Source: Halomonas sp. M20 (GTDB taxonomy: Bacteria > Pseudomonadota > Gammaproteobacteria > Pseudomonadales > Halomonadaceae). From it: a stretch of DNA of 64,000 nt. Below are positions 1 through 8,362 of the stretch, piece after piece (position 1 is the stretch's first letter; each line of letters starts with the position of its first letter). The stretch covers positions 1 through 64,000 of the forward strand of contig NZ_JACNMQ010000009.1 in NCBI RefSeq assembly GCF_020622265.1, read 5' to 3'. The notes under the pieces are model-generated. The model was not told the DNA's origin and did not search any database. It was given only the letters and a program-made list of their open reading frames with translations. Made by a program: the position numbers and the translations under genes.

Positions 1-114
1 GGGAGGCGGAACAATCCTGCTCAAGGGTCAAACGTCTCTTGACGAGTCGCTTGCCTCGATCTAGATGACTGGCATCCGATCGCTCACAAGCGCCCACATG
101 AATTACCTGATCAA

Positions 115-127
115 TTGTTAAAGAGCG
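115..127 (-). promoter_or_regulatory. rRNA operon leader, boxA antitermination element
   Basis: Read on the minus strand this is CGCTCTTTAACAA, the boxA sequence bound by NusB/S10 in rRNA leaders and in 16S-23S spacers. It lies about 70 nt downstream of a strong minus-strand promoter (197..224), and no rRNA is seen to its right. It is therefore best read as the leader of an rrn operon whose 16S gene begins beyond the left edge. The sequence from 1 to 114 would be the rest of the leader. Confidence 0.8.
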
Positions 128-196
128 TCGCCGTCTGTCCGATAAAGCGATTAACTGGACTTTTTAGTGCAGATAGCCTGCTGGCGAGAGAGACAT

Positions 197-224
197 ATCT
201 TATATCGTCGGAATAATTTGTCAA
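197..224 (-). promoter_or_regulatory. Strong sigma-70 promoter of the rrn leader
   Basis: On the minus strand there is a perfect -35 TTGACA (219..224), a 16-bp spacer and a -10 TAAGAT (197..202). Transcription would start near 190 and run left through boxA. The short spacer and near-consensus hexamers suit an rRNA promoter. Whether this is P1 or P2 cannot be told. Confidence 0.75.
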
Positions 225-447
225 GCCCGACAAACACTGAAACCTAAAAGCCTTATTCCGATGAACCGTTTTACTTTTACGACTTGCAACTGAAAACTTG
301 TTGATTATCAGTAGCTTGAATTTTATGCGCTGAGTCTTGAGCAACCTTGCCCGAAGCAGCGGATGCGTATCCTACGAGCTTTTACCGAAGGAGGCAAGTC
401 TTTTTTCAGACTTTGTATCAAGTCATGGCTGTTGGTTGGAAAAGGCC
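225..447. other. Intergenic stretch between HAD gene and rrn promoter
   Basis: No convincing gene is seen. The short open frames here have no homology-like features. A weak 6-bp AT-rich hairpin (396..413) sits just past the HAD stop codon but has no terminator character. Upstream rrn activator sites could lie here but none is recognised. Confidence 0.5.
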
Positions 448-1059
448 TTACGGCAATAGGACATCGAGCTCCGTTAATATGGCACTCAATTTATCGAGCC
501 CTTGAACCTGATACGCCTGCATACCCAGCATTTGCGCCGCTTCGACACATTCAGGATTATCGTCGAAGAAGATAAACTCCCCGACGGATTGCTTCATGCT
601 TTCGATCACAACATGGTAAGCCTCAGGCTCGGGTTTGCGCTGACCGATTTCATGGGAGACGAAAAGCGTCTCGAAAGGTTTTTCCCACCCATAATCATCG
701 ATCAATCGACGCCAATGAATAGGATTGCTGTTGCTTAACACCGCTCGTCGATATTCTGGCTTGATTCGCTCCACCAGTTCCAACGACCCTGGGTAAGGTC
801 CCCGCATCCAGCTATTGAATGCTGCCAAAAAGGCCTCGGAACTCATATTCAGATCAAGCTCCATCACTGCAGCCTGAGCAAACTCCGTCCCGTCCGCATG
901 ACCTTTTTCAAATGGTTTGAGTGGCTCGAACTCCATCCAGAAACGCCGCGCCTGTTCGCGATCGAGACGCCCTTCGGTCAACTCGACGAGTCCTTGCGTG
1001 CCATCCCAATCCACTAAAACGCCACCAGCATCGAACAACAATACTTTATGACCGGACAT
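448..1059 (-). CDS. HAD-superfamily hydrolase, YihX-like phosphatase
   Basis: 203-aa cytosolic HAD (haloacid dehalogenase-like) hydrolase. Motif I is FDAGGVL, with nucleophile Asp10. The usual second Asp is replaced by Gly, as in the YihX/DUR-type group that includes E. coli glucose-1-phosphatase. Motif II is VLSNSN (about residue 110), motif III the Lys in RKPEPEAY, and motif IV FFDDNPE. The length fits the family. The start is supported by AAGGAGAT about 10 nt upstream. The substrate cannot be read from sequence; a sugar phosphate or nucleotide is the family expectation. It points in the same direction as the rrn leader to its left. Confidence 0.85.
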   Translation of the reverse strand: MSGHKVLLFDAGGVLVDWDGTQGLVELTEGRLDREQARRFWMEFEPLKPFEKGHADGTEFAQAAVMELDLNMSSEAFLAAFNSWMRGPYPGSLELVERIKPEYRRAVLSNSNPIHWRRLIDDYGWEKPFETLFVSHEIGQRKPEPEAYHVVIESMKQSVGEFIFFDDNPECVEAAQMLGMQAYQVQGLDKLSAILTELDVLLP

Positions 1060-1118
1060 GACTATATCTCCTTATATATCCGTGATGCGTCAGTATGGAC
1101 AGTGCTTCAGAATCATTC

Positions 1119-1790
1119 TCAAGACCAATACCTCAAACCTTGAGAAACAAACTGCATCAATGCCGACCAAGGAGGCAACCAGGGAATAAGAGCGCTCGTC
1201 ACTAGCAGCATCAATAGCGAATTGAGCGGTTGGTGATAGTCGAAAAACTTGAGTGCCGTGCCAAAGGAGCGCTTTACCCGGATGCCCACAAGGTCAACGC
1301 TGTAGCATTCGTCCAGAAGCAAATGCACCATCACTCCAAGGGCCAGGGCGAGACCATGGGCCCAAGCCATCCAGGCATCTTGTAAAAAGAACTGATAACT
1401 GGCACAAGCCACAAGGAAGCCGCCCAACAACGCCGCAAGGAGAGAATGCCAGATACCTCGATGCACGGAAAAGTGCTTGAATACCGCGCTTAGTACATAA
1501 CGTACACCGAGAAAGAGTGTGGCGCAGAGAGCCAAGAGCATTCCTGGCTCTAACCGCTCTTGAAACAGTAGCGCTCCACTCACCGCAGCTAGCGCTGCGA
1601 ACAGGGTAAAAACCAAGCGAACAGCGTGAGAATTATCGGAATCGATATCAGGTAGAATGCCACCAAAAGCAATCAATACTGCTATTGGTACCGCCTCCAC
1701 CGCTGGCCAGAGCGATATTTGCTGGCCACCCAGCCCCACCAATACGCCAGCAACCGTGGCAACGCTCAAGTGGGTACGAAAATTGGCCAT
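1119..1790 (-). CDS. YdjM/LexA-regulated-type membrane metal-dependent hydrolase
   Basis: 223-aa inner-membrane protein with about five hydrophobic segments. The N-terminus MANFRTHLSVA matches the conserved start of the YdjM family (DUF457, membrane-bound metal-dependent hydrolases), so I chose it over a 32-residue longer frame that would begin immediately after the upstream stop. His and Asp residues typical of the family are visible: GGILPDIDSDNSH, VHRGIWHS and HLLLDECY. The reaction catalysed by these proteins is not established. It lies about 96 nt downstream of the gamma-carbonic-anhydrase-like gene on the same strand and may be cotranscribed with it. Confidence 0.8.
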   Translation of the reverse strand: MANFRTHLSVATVAGVLVGLGGQQISLWPAVEAVPIAVLIAFGGILPDIDSDNSHAVRLVFTLFAALAAVSGALLFQERLEPGMLLALCATLFLGVRYVLSAVFKHFSVHRGIWHSLLAALLGGFLVACASYQFFLQDAWMAWAHGLALALGVMVHLLLDECYSVDLVGIRVKRSFGTALKFFDYHQPLNSLLMLLVTSALIPWLPPWSALMQFVSQGLRYWS

Positions 1791-1886
1791 CAAAACCCCG
1801 CACACTGGATAAAAATCCAGATTATGCGCGGAATGACTCGATAAAACAATCAGTTGCCGAGCAATATCAGCCCTGAACAGAGGCAT

Positions 1887-2441
1887 TTAGCCTTTGTGGT
1901 CACTTTCCTGATTATCGGCAAGATATTGATCTTTGAGTTTCACATAATTGCCTGCAGTGTAGGCGAAGAACTCCCGCTCGCTGCCCTTGAGCTCACGTAG
2001 AGGCTTGGCTGGATTACCCGCGTAGACATGGCCACTTCCCAGCGTTTTTCCCGGCGTTACCACCGCGCCGGCGGCAATGATCACTTCGTCCTCGACTACC
2101 GCACCATCCATGACGATGGCGCCCATCCCCACCAGAATGCGATTACCCAGGGTACAGCCGTGAAGAATGGCTTTATGTCCGATGGTGACATCATCGCCAA
2201 CGGTGAGCGGATAGCCGCCGGGGTTGAAGTCGCTGGCATGAGTGATATGCAACACGCTGCCATCCTGTATGCTGGTTCGCGCACCGATGCGGATACGATG
2301 CATATCGCCACGAATGACGGTCATCGGCCATACCGAGCAGTCATCCCCCAGCTCGACGTCTCCCAGCACCACGCAGTCGGGATCGATATAGTTCCGCTCA
2401 CCGAGACGCGGCGTCAGCCCTTGGAAAGTTCGAATCGTCAT
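1887..2441 (-). CDS. Gamma-carbonic anhydrase family protein (YrdA/PaaY-like)
   Basis: 184-aa left-handed beta-helix protein built of hexapeptide repeats (VVLGDVELG, VWPMTVIRGD and so on). Candidate metal-binding His residues lie in LHITHASD and IGHKAILHG, as in trimeric gamma-class carbonic anhydrase relatives such as YrdA, CaiE and PaaY. I use the ATG at 2441 because AAGGAG lies 6 nt upstream; a longer frame starts 24 nt earlier. Carbonic anhydrase activity is not assured in this subgroup. The fold assignment is secure and the function is not. Confidence 0.85.
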   Translation of the reverse strand: MTIRTFQGLTPRLGERNYIDPDCVVLGDVELGDDCSVWPMTVIRGDMHRIRIGARTSIQDGSVLHITHASDFNPGGYPLTVGDDVTIGHKAILHGCTLGNRILVGMGAIVMDGAVVEDEVIIAAGAVVTPGKTLGSGHVYAGNPAKPLRELKGSEREFFAYTAGNYVKLKDQYLADNQESDHKG

Positions 2442-2471
2442 GTCCGGCTCCTTGAATGTCGCCATATATCA

Positions 2472-3812
2472 TCAGAATAGATCGGATATTAGTACGATCA
2501 CGACCAGCGGTATGGAGACGTATCGCACCAGGCTCTGCCAGAGTCGAAAGCGCTTGGCATCGACCCCCAAGGCCTGCTGGGCCGTCAACTGCGACATGAC
2601 CCAGGCAGCGAATATAGCGATCAACGCTCCGCCTACCGGCAGGAAGATATCCGTGGGAACCGTGGTCACCAGATCGAAGAAGTTCATCTCCCCGATCCAG
2701 TGCACCTCGGCCATGGTGGAAAACGACAAGACGGACAGCATCCCTGCTGCCCAGACCAGCGCACCGATTACCGCAGTGGCATGGCTACGCTTGAGTCCTG
2801 CGTCCTGCAAGGTTGCGACCATCGGCTCGGTCAGATTGATCGAGGAGGTCCAGGTAGCCAGCAATAGCAACAAGAAGAAGATACTCAACCATAAGGAGCC
2901 GCCGGGTAGCTGGGCAAAAGCGATGGGCAGTGTCACGAACATCAGCCCTGGGCCCTCTCCAGGATCCATGCCTTGGGAGAACACCACCGAGAAGATGGCG
3001 ATACCCGCCAGTAGCGCCACCGTAACATCGAGTATCGCCACTGCCGCCACAGCCCGGGGTAGACTCTGCTCTTCCGGCATGTAAGCACCATAGGCCATCA
3101 GCGCACAAGCTCCCAGCGCCAGGGTAAAGAAGGCATGCCCCATGGCATTCAACACGACCGTGCCGGTAATGGCAGAAGGGTCTGGCTTGAAAAGCCAGGC
3201 CATGGCGTCATCGAAGCCATCGGTAGTGACGGCATAGATGGCCAGTATCAGCAACAGCAGATAGAGCAGCGGCATCAGCAGATTGTTGAGCTTTTCCAGC
3301 CCCCCGGACACCCCTGCCGCGACCACGGACATAGTCAGCAGCAGAAACAGCGTATGATTGAAGGTCATGCGCAAGGGGTCGGCGAGAAAGGCATCGAAAT
3401 TGGCACCGACCTCTTGGGGCGAGAGACCGACGAAATTGCCATTGACCGAATCGACCAGATATTCGATCGACCAGCCCGAGACCACGGAGTAGAAAGAGAG
3501 GATGAAAAATACCGTAATCCCGCCAAACAGTCCCAGCCAGCGCCAATGGGGCGTAGCACCAGCCTCGCGCGCAAGGTGGGCCAGCGACTGCATGGGGCTG
3601 CGCCGTCCGGCACGGCCGATCAGAATTTCTGCCATCATTACCGGTAGACCGAGGGTGATCACGAATGCCACGTACAGCACCAGGAAGGCGGCACCGCCAT
3701 TTTCCCCGGTCATGTAAGGAAAGCGCCAGATGTTGCCCAGCCCAACCGCGGCACCGGTTACCGCTAGAATGAATGCACGCCGCGTACTCCAGCGTTCCAA
3801 CGTTTCGCCCAT
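2472..3812 (-). CDS. Na+-dependent NSS/SNF-family transporter
   Basis: 446-aa inner-membrane symporter of the neurotransmitter:sodium symporter family. The N-terminus has the signature AVGLGNIWRFPYMTGENGG (TM1, Na+ and substrate site), followed by about 11 hydrophobic helices. AGGAG lies upstream of the start. LeuT-type relatives import amino acids or similar zwitterions with Na+, which fits a salt-loving host. The exact substrate is unknown. It stands alone, divergent from prlC. Confidence 0.9.
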   Translation of the reverse strand: MGETLERWSTRRAFILAVTGAAVGLGNIWRFPYMTGENGGAAFLVLYVAFVITLGLPVMMAEILIGRAGRRSPMQSLAHLAREAGATPHWRWLGLFGGITVFFILSFYSVVSGWSIEYLVDSVNGNFVGLSPQEVGANFDAFLADPLRMTFNHTLFLLLTMSVVAAGVSGGLEKLNNLLMPLLYLLLLILAIYAVTTDGFDDAMAWLFKPDPSAITGTVVLNAMGHAFFTLALGACALMAYGAYMPEEQSLPRAVAAVAILDVTVALLAGIAIFSVVFSQGMDPGEGPGLMFVTLPIAFAQLPGGSLWLSIFFLLLLLATWTSSINLTEPMVATLQDAGLKRSHATAVIGALVWAAGMLSVLSFSTMAEVHWIGEMNFFDLVTTVPTDIFLPVGGALIAIFAAWVMSQLTAQQALGVDAKRFRLWQSLVRYVSIPLVVIVLISDLF

Positions 3813-3984
3813 GTGCTCCTGCCTGTCTTATCCGTGTTCGATGAAGCCATTTCATCCCGATGCCGAAGCGCGAGAGTAGCAGCCTGGGGTCTGGTGGCCA
3901 ATCTTCCTCACCCGATATTGAAACGCGGCGTTGGCAACCGCATCTAAACTAACAATCATCCCTTCACGACAAGGAAACGCGTCC

Positions 3985-6033
3985 ATGCCCAACAATCCAC
4001 TTCTCGAGCACCACTCGCTGCCGCCCTTCGGCGAGATTCAGCCCGACCATGTAGTGCCGGCGATCGAGCAGATCCTCGATGAAAACCGCGGCGCCATTGA
4101 TCGCCTGGCCGAGAAAGCAGCCCGCACCCCTAGCTGGTCGACCCTGGCGGCACCGCTCGAAGAGCTCAATGATCGCCTGTCTCAAGCCTGGTCGCCGGTT
4201 TCTCACCTGAATGGCACCATGAACACACCGGCGCTGCGAGACGCGTATCAAACCTGCCTGGCCATGCTCTCCGACTATGGCACCTGGCTAGGGCAACATG
4301 AAGGATTGTTCCGTGCCTACCAGGCGCTGAAGGATTCTCCGGCCTACGGCGATCTCGATCATGCCCAGCGTCGCTCGGTGGATAATACACTGCGGGATTT
4401 TCGCCTTGCCGGTGTCGACTTACCCGCGGAGAAGAAGCGTCGCTATGGTGAAATTCAAGCAAAATTATCTGAACTGACCAATAGCTTCTCCAATAATGTG
4501 CTCGATGCCACTCAGGCCTGGCACATGGACATAAGCGACGCTGCCCAGCTCGACGGCTTGCCGGAGAGCGCCTTGGATACGCTTAAGGCCAATGCCGAAG
4601 CCAAGAACCTCGAGGGGTATCGCATCACCCTGGACTTCCCCAGCTTCTTTCCTGTACTCACCTATGCCAATGACCGTGAGTTGCGCCGGGAAGTGTATAC
4701 CGCTTTCGCCACCCGGGCCTCGGATCAAGGCCCCAACGCGGGGGAGTATGATAATGCCGGGAACATCGAACAGATCCTGGCGCTGCGCCATGAACTAGCC
4801 CAACTACTCGGCTTTGATACCTACGCCGACTACTCCCTGGCCACAAAGATGGCGGAATCGCCCTCTCAGGTGCTCGAGTTTCTCGACGACCTCGCCCTGC
4901 GTGCCCACCCCCAGGCCCAGGAAGAGTTCAACGAACTCAAGGCATACGCCAAGGAAACCCTGGGGCTCGAAGATCTCGAACCCTGGGATGTAGGCTATGC
5001 CAGCGAAAAGCTGCGGGAATCACGCTATGCCATTTCCCAGGAACAGCTACGGCCCTACTTCCCGGCACCCAAGGTAATCGATGGCCTGTTTAAAGTGACC
5101 GAGCGGCTTTATGGCGTGCAGTTCGGCGAAGACGAAAACGCCCCACGTTATCACCCGGATGTACGCTTTTTCGAGATTCGTGAAAGCAACGCGCCTATCG
5201 CTGGCTTTTATCTCGATCTCTATGCTCGAGAAGGCAAGCGCGGCGGCGCCTGGATGGACGAGTGCCGTGTGCGGCGTCAGCGCGAGGATGGCAGCCTGCA
5301 GCTGCCGGTCGCCTATCTGACCTGCAACTTTACGCGCCCGGTAGGCGACAAGCCGGCCTTGTTGACCCATGACGAGGTGACAACCTTGTTTCACGAGTTC
5401 GGCCATGGACTGCATCACATGCTGACCCAGCAAAGCGTCGCCGATGTCTCGGGTATCAATGGCGTGGCCTGGGATGCAGTGGAACTGCCCAGCCAGTTCA
5501 TGGAAAACTTCTGCTGGGAACGGGAAGGCCTCGATCTAATCGCCTCTCACATCGAGTCTGGCGAACGCCTGCCGGATGAGCTGCTCGAAAGACTGCAGGC
5601 CGCCAGGAACTTCCAGTCCGCCATGGGCATGCTGCGTCAAATCGAGTTTTCACTGTTCGATTTTCGACTGCACCATGAACTCAAAGAGCCAACCGCTAGT
5701 GACGTTCAGACGCTGCTCGATAGCGTGCGCGACAAGCTCTCCGTCGTGCCTCGCGCCGATTTCAACCGCTTTCAGACCAGCTTCAGCCATATCTTCGCCG
5801 GTGGCTATGCCGCGGGCTATTACAGCTACAAATGGGCGGAAGTACTCTCCGCGGACGCCTATAGCGCCTTCGAGGAAGCCGGTGTATTCGATGAGGAGAC
5901 AGGCACGCGCTTTCGCCAGGAAATCCTCGAGCAGGGAGGCTCACGAGACGCGGCGGAACTGTTCCGCGCCTTTCGCGGCCGCGATCCCAGTGTCGACCCT
6001 CTACTACGCCATAGCGGCATTCGTGCCGCCTGA
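3985..6033 (+). CDS. prlC: Oligopeptidase A (M3 family zinc metallopeptidase)
   Basis: 682-aa cytosolic endopeptidase that degrades oligopeptides, including signal-peptide remnants. The HEFGH zinc motif is plain at roughly residues 469-473, followed by the downstream Glu region. Length matches PrlC/OpdA (about 680 aa). The start at 3985 is preceded by AAGGAA (3971..3976); the frame is open for 18 codons further upstream but without a ribosome site. It is followed 12 nt later by yheV, the same order seen in many gammaproteobacteria. Confidence 0.95.
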   Translation: MPNNPLLEHHSLPPFGEIQPDHVVPAIEQILDENRGAIDRLAEKAARTPSWSTLAAPLEELNDRLSQAWSPVSHLNGTMNTPALRDAYQTCLAMLSDYGTWLGQHEGLFRAYQALKDSPAYGDLDHAQRRSVDNTLRDFRLAGVDLPAEKKRRYGEIQAKLSELTNSFSNNVLDATQAWHMDISDAAQLDGLPESALDTLKANAEAKNLEGYRITLDFPSFFPVLTYANDRELRREVYTAFATRASDQGPNAGEYDNAGNIEQILALRHELAQLLGFDTYADYSLATKMAESPSQVLEFLDDLALRAHPQAQEEFNELKAYAKETLGLEDLEPWDVGYASEKLRESRYAISQEQLRPYFPAPKVIDGLFKVTERLYGVQFGEDENAPRYHPDVRFFEIRESNAPIAGFYLDLYAREGKRGGAWMDECRVRRQREDGSLQLPVAYLTCNFTRPVGDKPALLTHDEVTTLFHEFGHGLHHMLTQQSVADVSGINGVAWDAVELPSQFMENFCWEREGLDLIASHIESGERLPDELLERLQAARNFQSAMGMLRQIEFSLFDFRLHHELKEPTASDVQTLLDSVRDKLSVVPRADFNRFQTSFSHIFAGGYAAGYYSYKWAEVLSADAYSAFEEAGVFDEETGTRFRQEILEQGGSRDAAELFRAFRGRDPSVDPLLRHSGIRAA

Positions 6034-6045
6034 AGGAGTACGTTG

Positions 6046-6291
6046 ATGACGACACCCAAACGCTTCATCGCCGGTGCTATCTGCCCGCGCTGTGCCTCCA
6101 TGGACAAGATACGCACCTGGGAACAGAACGGCATTCGCTATCGTGACTGTGTGGCCTGCGACTTCTTCGAGCAGCTACCCATTGAGCAGCCAACGACTGC
6201 GGATGAGCTCGAAACTCGGGTCAATCGCACCCGGGAAGAGCAGAAGAAAAGCGATGTGCAGACCGTGCGTATCCTGGATCCCAAAGGGTAA
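6046..6291 (+). CDS. yheV: YheV-family putative zinc-ribbon protein
   Basis: 81-aa protein with the YheV start KRFIAGAICPRCASMD and two CxxC pairs (CPRC and CVAC) that should hold one zinc. AAGGAG overlaps the end of prlC and sits 7 nt before this ATG. An in-frame TTG lies directly before the ATG, but the ATG is preferred. Its function is unknown. Tight coupling to prlC suggests cotranscription. Confidence 0.9.
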   Translation: MTTPKRFIAGAICPRCASMDKIRTWEQNGIRYRDCVACDFFEQLPIEQPTTADELETRVNRTREEQKKSDVQTVRILDPKG

Positions 6292-6307
6292 CCGCTTCTT
6301 GATCAAA

Positions 6308-6338
6308 AAAGGCCTCCAACAAGTGGAGGCCTTTCATG
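6308..6338. terminator. Bidirectional intrinsic terminator between yheV and sodC
   Basis: Perfect 10-bp stem AAAGGCCTCC (6308..6317) / GGAGGCCTTT (6325..6334) with a 7-nt loop. A-rich sequence before it and T-rich sequence after it serve both convergent transcripts. Confidence 0.85.
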
Positions 6339-6366
6339 TTCATGCGCGGACACCATCACCCATCTA

Positions 6367-6894
6367 CTACTTGCCGAGTGTACCGCAGGCGATGCGCGAA
6401 CCACCCCCACCCAGCTTGGGATGATCGAAATAGGTATCACCGCCCTCATGAACGACCACGGCACGATTCTCGAGATCCGATACCTTCAAGCGCGGTGCCA
6501 GTACCGGCGTGGTAGCGCCACCTTCTTCATCGACCATCAGGATAGGCAGATCGCCAAGATGCCCTTGTCCATAAGGCCCCTGATGAGTGCCTGCTTGGTC
6601 AGGCGCGTAATGCCCGCCGGCAGCTGCGGCAGCGGTTTGCTGACCATTCAGCTCAAGAGGCTCGCAATTGGCGTTCTCATGCACATGAAAGCCATGCGCA
6701 CCGGGTGAAAGTCCCGTCAGATCCGGGGTAACCAACAAACCGTACTGGGTATCCTCGATCTTGACGGTCCCGATGCTATCGCCAACACCCTGGGCATCGA
6801 CCTCATGCATCTCGATCTCTTGAGCGGCTTGGGCGCTAGCGATCAACGCAAACGAGCCGCCAACAGCAAACATCAAATTACGTAAATAACTCAT
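6367..6894 (-). CDS. sodC: Periplasmic Cu/Zn superoxide dismutase (copy 1)
   Basis: 175 aa with a Sec signal peptide ending near SAQAA. Copper ligands are in HGFHVHENANC and in the later HEGGDTYFDH region; zinc ligands are in GGHYAPDQAGTHQ; the disulfide Cys pair is in NANCEP and IACG. It converts periplasmic superoxide to H2O2. The start chosen (6894) has AAAGGA 7 nt upstream; the frame extends nine codons further without support. A second sodC lies at 10655..11179, so two paralogues flank the TRAP-TAXI genes. Confidence 0.93.
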   Translation of the reverse strand: MSYLRNLMFAVGGSFALIASAQAAQEIEMHEVDAQGVGDSIGTVKIEDTQYGLLVTPDLTGLSPGAHGFHVHENANCEPLELNGQQTAAAAAGGHYAPDQAGTHQGPYGQGHLGDLPILMVDEEGGATTPVLAPRLKVSDLENRAVVVHEGGDTYFDHPKLGGGGSRIACGTLGK

Positions 6895-7252
6895 GTTCAT
6901 TCCTTTGGTTGAGTCGAGCATCCCCCAAGGCTAGCTAATTCCGCTGGCAACTGGCAACTCGCCACGAATCGAGACGGCAGATAAAGAATGGAAAACCAGT
7001 CACTGCCATAAATGAGATGATCATGAGCGCGAATGCATTCAACGTTCGTTCAGTTTACAGACTGCTACGTTTAGTGATTTAAATGACACTCCAATTCTTA
7101 CTCAGAACCTGAATCTTATGCGTTCGCGTCGGACAGTGCAGATTCGGACGCAAAGCGGACTGGGCTCGCGTACGAGCCCGGATTTGATGAGACATGACCG
7201 ACACGCAGCAGGTCATGAACAGGGTTTCAGAAAAACAAGCACGGAGGGTCCT
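6895..7252. other. Intergenic region between divergent sodC and TAXI genes
   Basis: 358 bp that must hold the two divergent promoters. I see no further gene, no clear consensus promoter, and no terminator. Open frames here are short extensions of the flanking genes. Confidence 0.5.
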
Positions 7253-8278
7253 ATGTCCATTCAACAGCAGAACCATGCCCGCAGCATTTTCCATCGCGCT
7301 ACCAAGACGCTGATTACCGCCCCCCTGATTCTGGGTCTAGCCGCTATCGGTAGCGCACAAGCACAAGATGATCGCGAAGGCTGGCCGCAAAGTTTTACCG
7401 TGGGCACCGCAAGCCAAGGCGGCACCTACTTCGTTTATGGCTCCGGCTGGGCCAATCTGATTGCCGATCAGCTGGGGCTTTCCGGCGGCGGCGAGGTGAC
7501 CGGTGGGCCGACCCAGAATCTGGCACTAGTGCACAACAAAGAGGTCGCCTTCGGACTGACCACCATGGGGCCGGCAAGCGATGCGCTTTCAGGCAAAAGC
7601 CCGCTGGCACCGGGAATCGTCATGGACAACGTCTGCGCGATGTTCCCCATGTACGAAACGCCTTTCTCGATTACCGCGCTTTCCAACTCCGACATCACCT
7701 CGATTTCCGAAATACCCGACGGCGCCACCATTGGCTTCGGGCCCGCAGGCTCGACTTCTGACACCTACTTTCCCGCTATTCTCGAAGAGCTGGGCGTCGA
7801 CTTCGAGCGGCGCAACGGGGGTTGGAACGACCTGGCCGGGCAGCTTCAGGATGGGCTGATCGATGTCATCGCCTTCGCTGCAGGCATTCCGATCCCTGCA
7901 GTCAGCCAGCTCGAGGTCCAGACCGATGTAAACATCATCGAGTTTACCGATGACGAACAAGCCAAGGCCATCGACGCCTTCCCAGTGTCCGAGTTCACCA
8001 TTCCCGCCAGCACCTATTCGACCCTTGATAATGACTCCGACGTCGTGTCGATGTGGAACTTCGCCATCGCCGGCTGTGACCTGCCGGAGAGTCTCGTCTA
8101 CGAAGCCACCCGCATCACCATGGAAAACAACGACAAGATGCGCTCGATCCACCGCAGTGCTGAAACTACGGTGCCGGAAAATATCAAGCACAACGAGGTC
8201 ATTCCTTTCCATCCCGGTGCGGCACGCTGGTACAAGGAGAATGGACACGAAATTCCTGATGACATGATTTATCAATAA
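7253..8278 (+). CDS. TAXI-family TRAP transporter substrate-binding protein
   Basis: 341-aa periplasmic binding protein. A signal peptide ends near GSAQAQ, followed by FTVGTASQGGTYFVYGSGWA, the typical TAXI opening, and GPTQNLALVHNKEVAFGLTT, the first ligand loop. The start at 7253 is preceded by GGAGGG (7243..7248); 45 open codons upstream are unsupported. TAXI proteins capture small carboxylates (glutamate and 2-oxoglutarate are known examples) for a Na+-driven fused permease, which follows at 8363. Confidence 0.92.
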   Translation: MSIQQQNHARSIFHRATKTLITAPLILGLAAIGSAQAQDDREGWPQSFTVGTASQGGTYFVYGSGWANLIADQLGLSGGGEVTGGPTQNLALVHNKEVAFGLTTMGPASDALSGKSPLAPGIVMDNVCAMFPMYETPFSITALSNSDITSISEIPDGATIGFGPAGSTSDTYFPAILEELGVDFERRNGGWNDLAGQLQDGLIDVIAFAAGIPIPAVSQLEVQTDVNIIEFTDDEQAKAIDAFPVSEFTIPASTYSTLDNDSDVVSMWNFAIAGCDLPESLVYEATRITMENNDKMRSIHRSAETTVPENIKHNEVIPFHPGAARWYKENGHEIPDDMIYQ

Positions 8279-8300
8279 GGCCGGGCGCCTTCGATCAGTT

Positions 8301-8338
8301 CGAGAGTGGCGCCTACCGGCGTCACTCTCGATTTTTTT
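8301..8338 (+). terminator. Intrinsic terminator/attenuator between TAXI protein and permease genes
   Basis: 13-bp stem: CGAGAGTG (8301..8308) pairs with CACTCTCG (8323..8330), continued inward by GCGCC/GGCGT around a TACC loop, then seven T residues (8332..8338). It should stop part of the transcripts, making binding protein in excess of permease, a common arrangement. Confidence 0.85.
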
Positions 8339-8362
8339 ATGACCTCTTAACGGTGATCCCGC

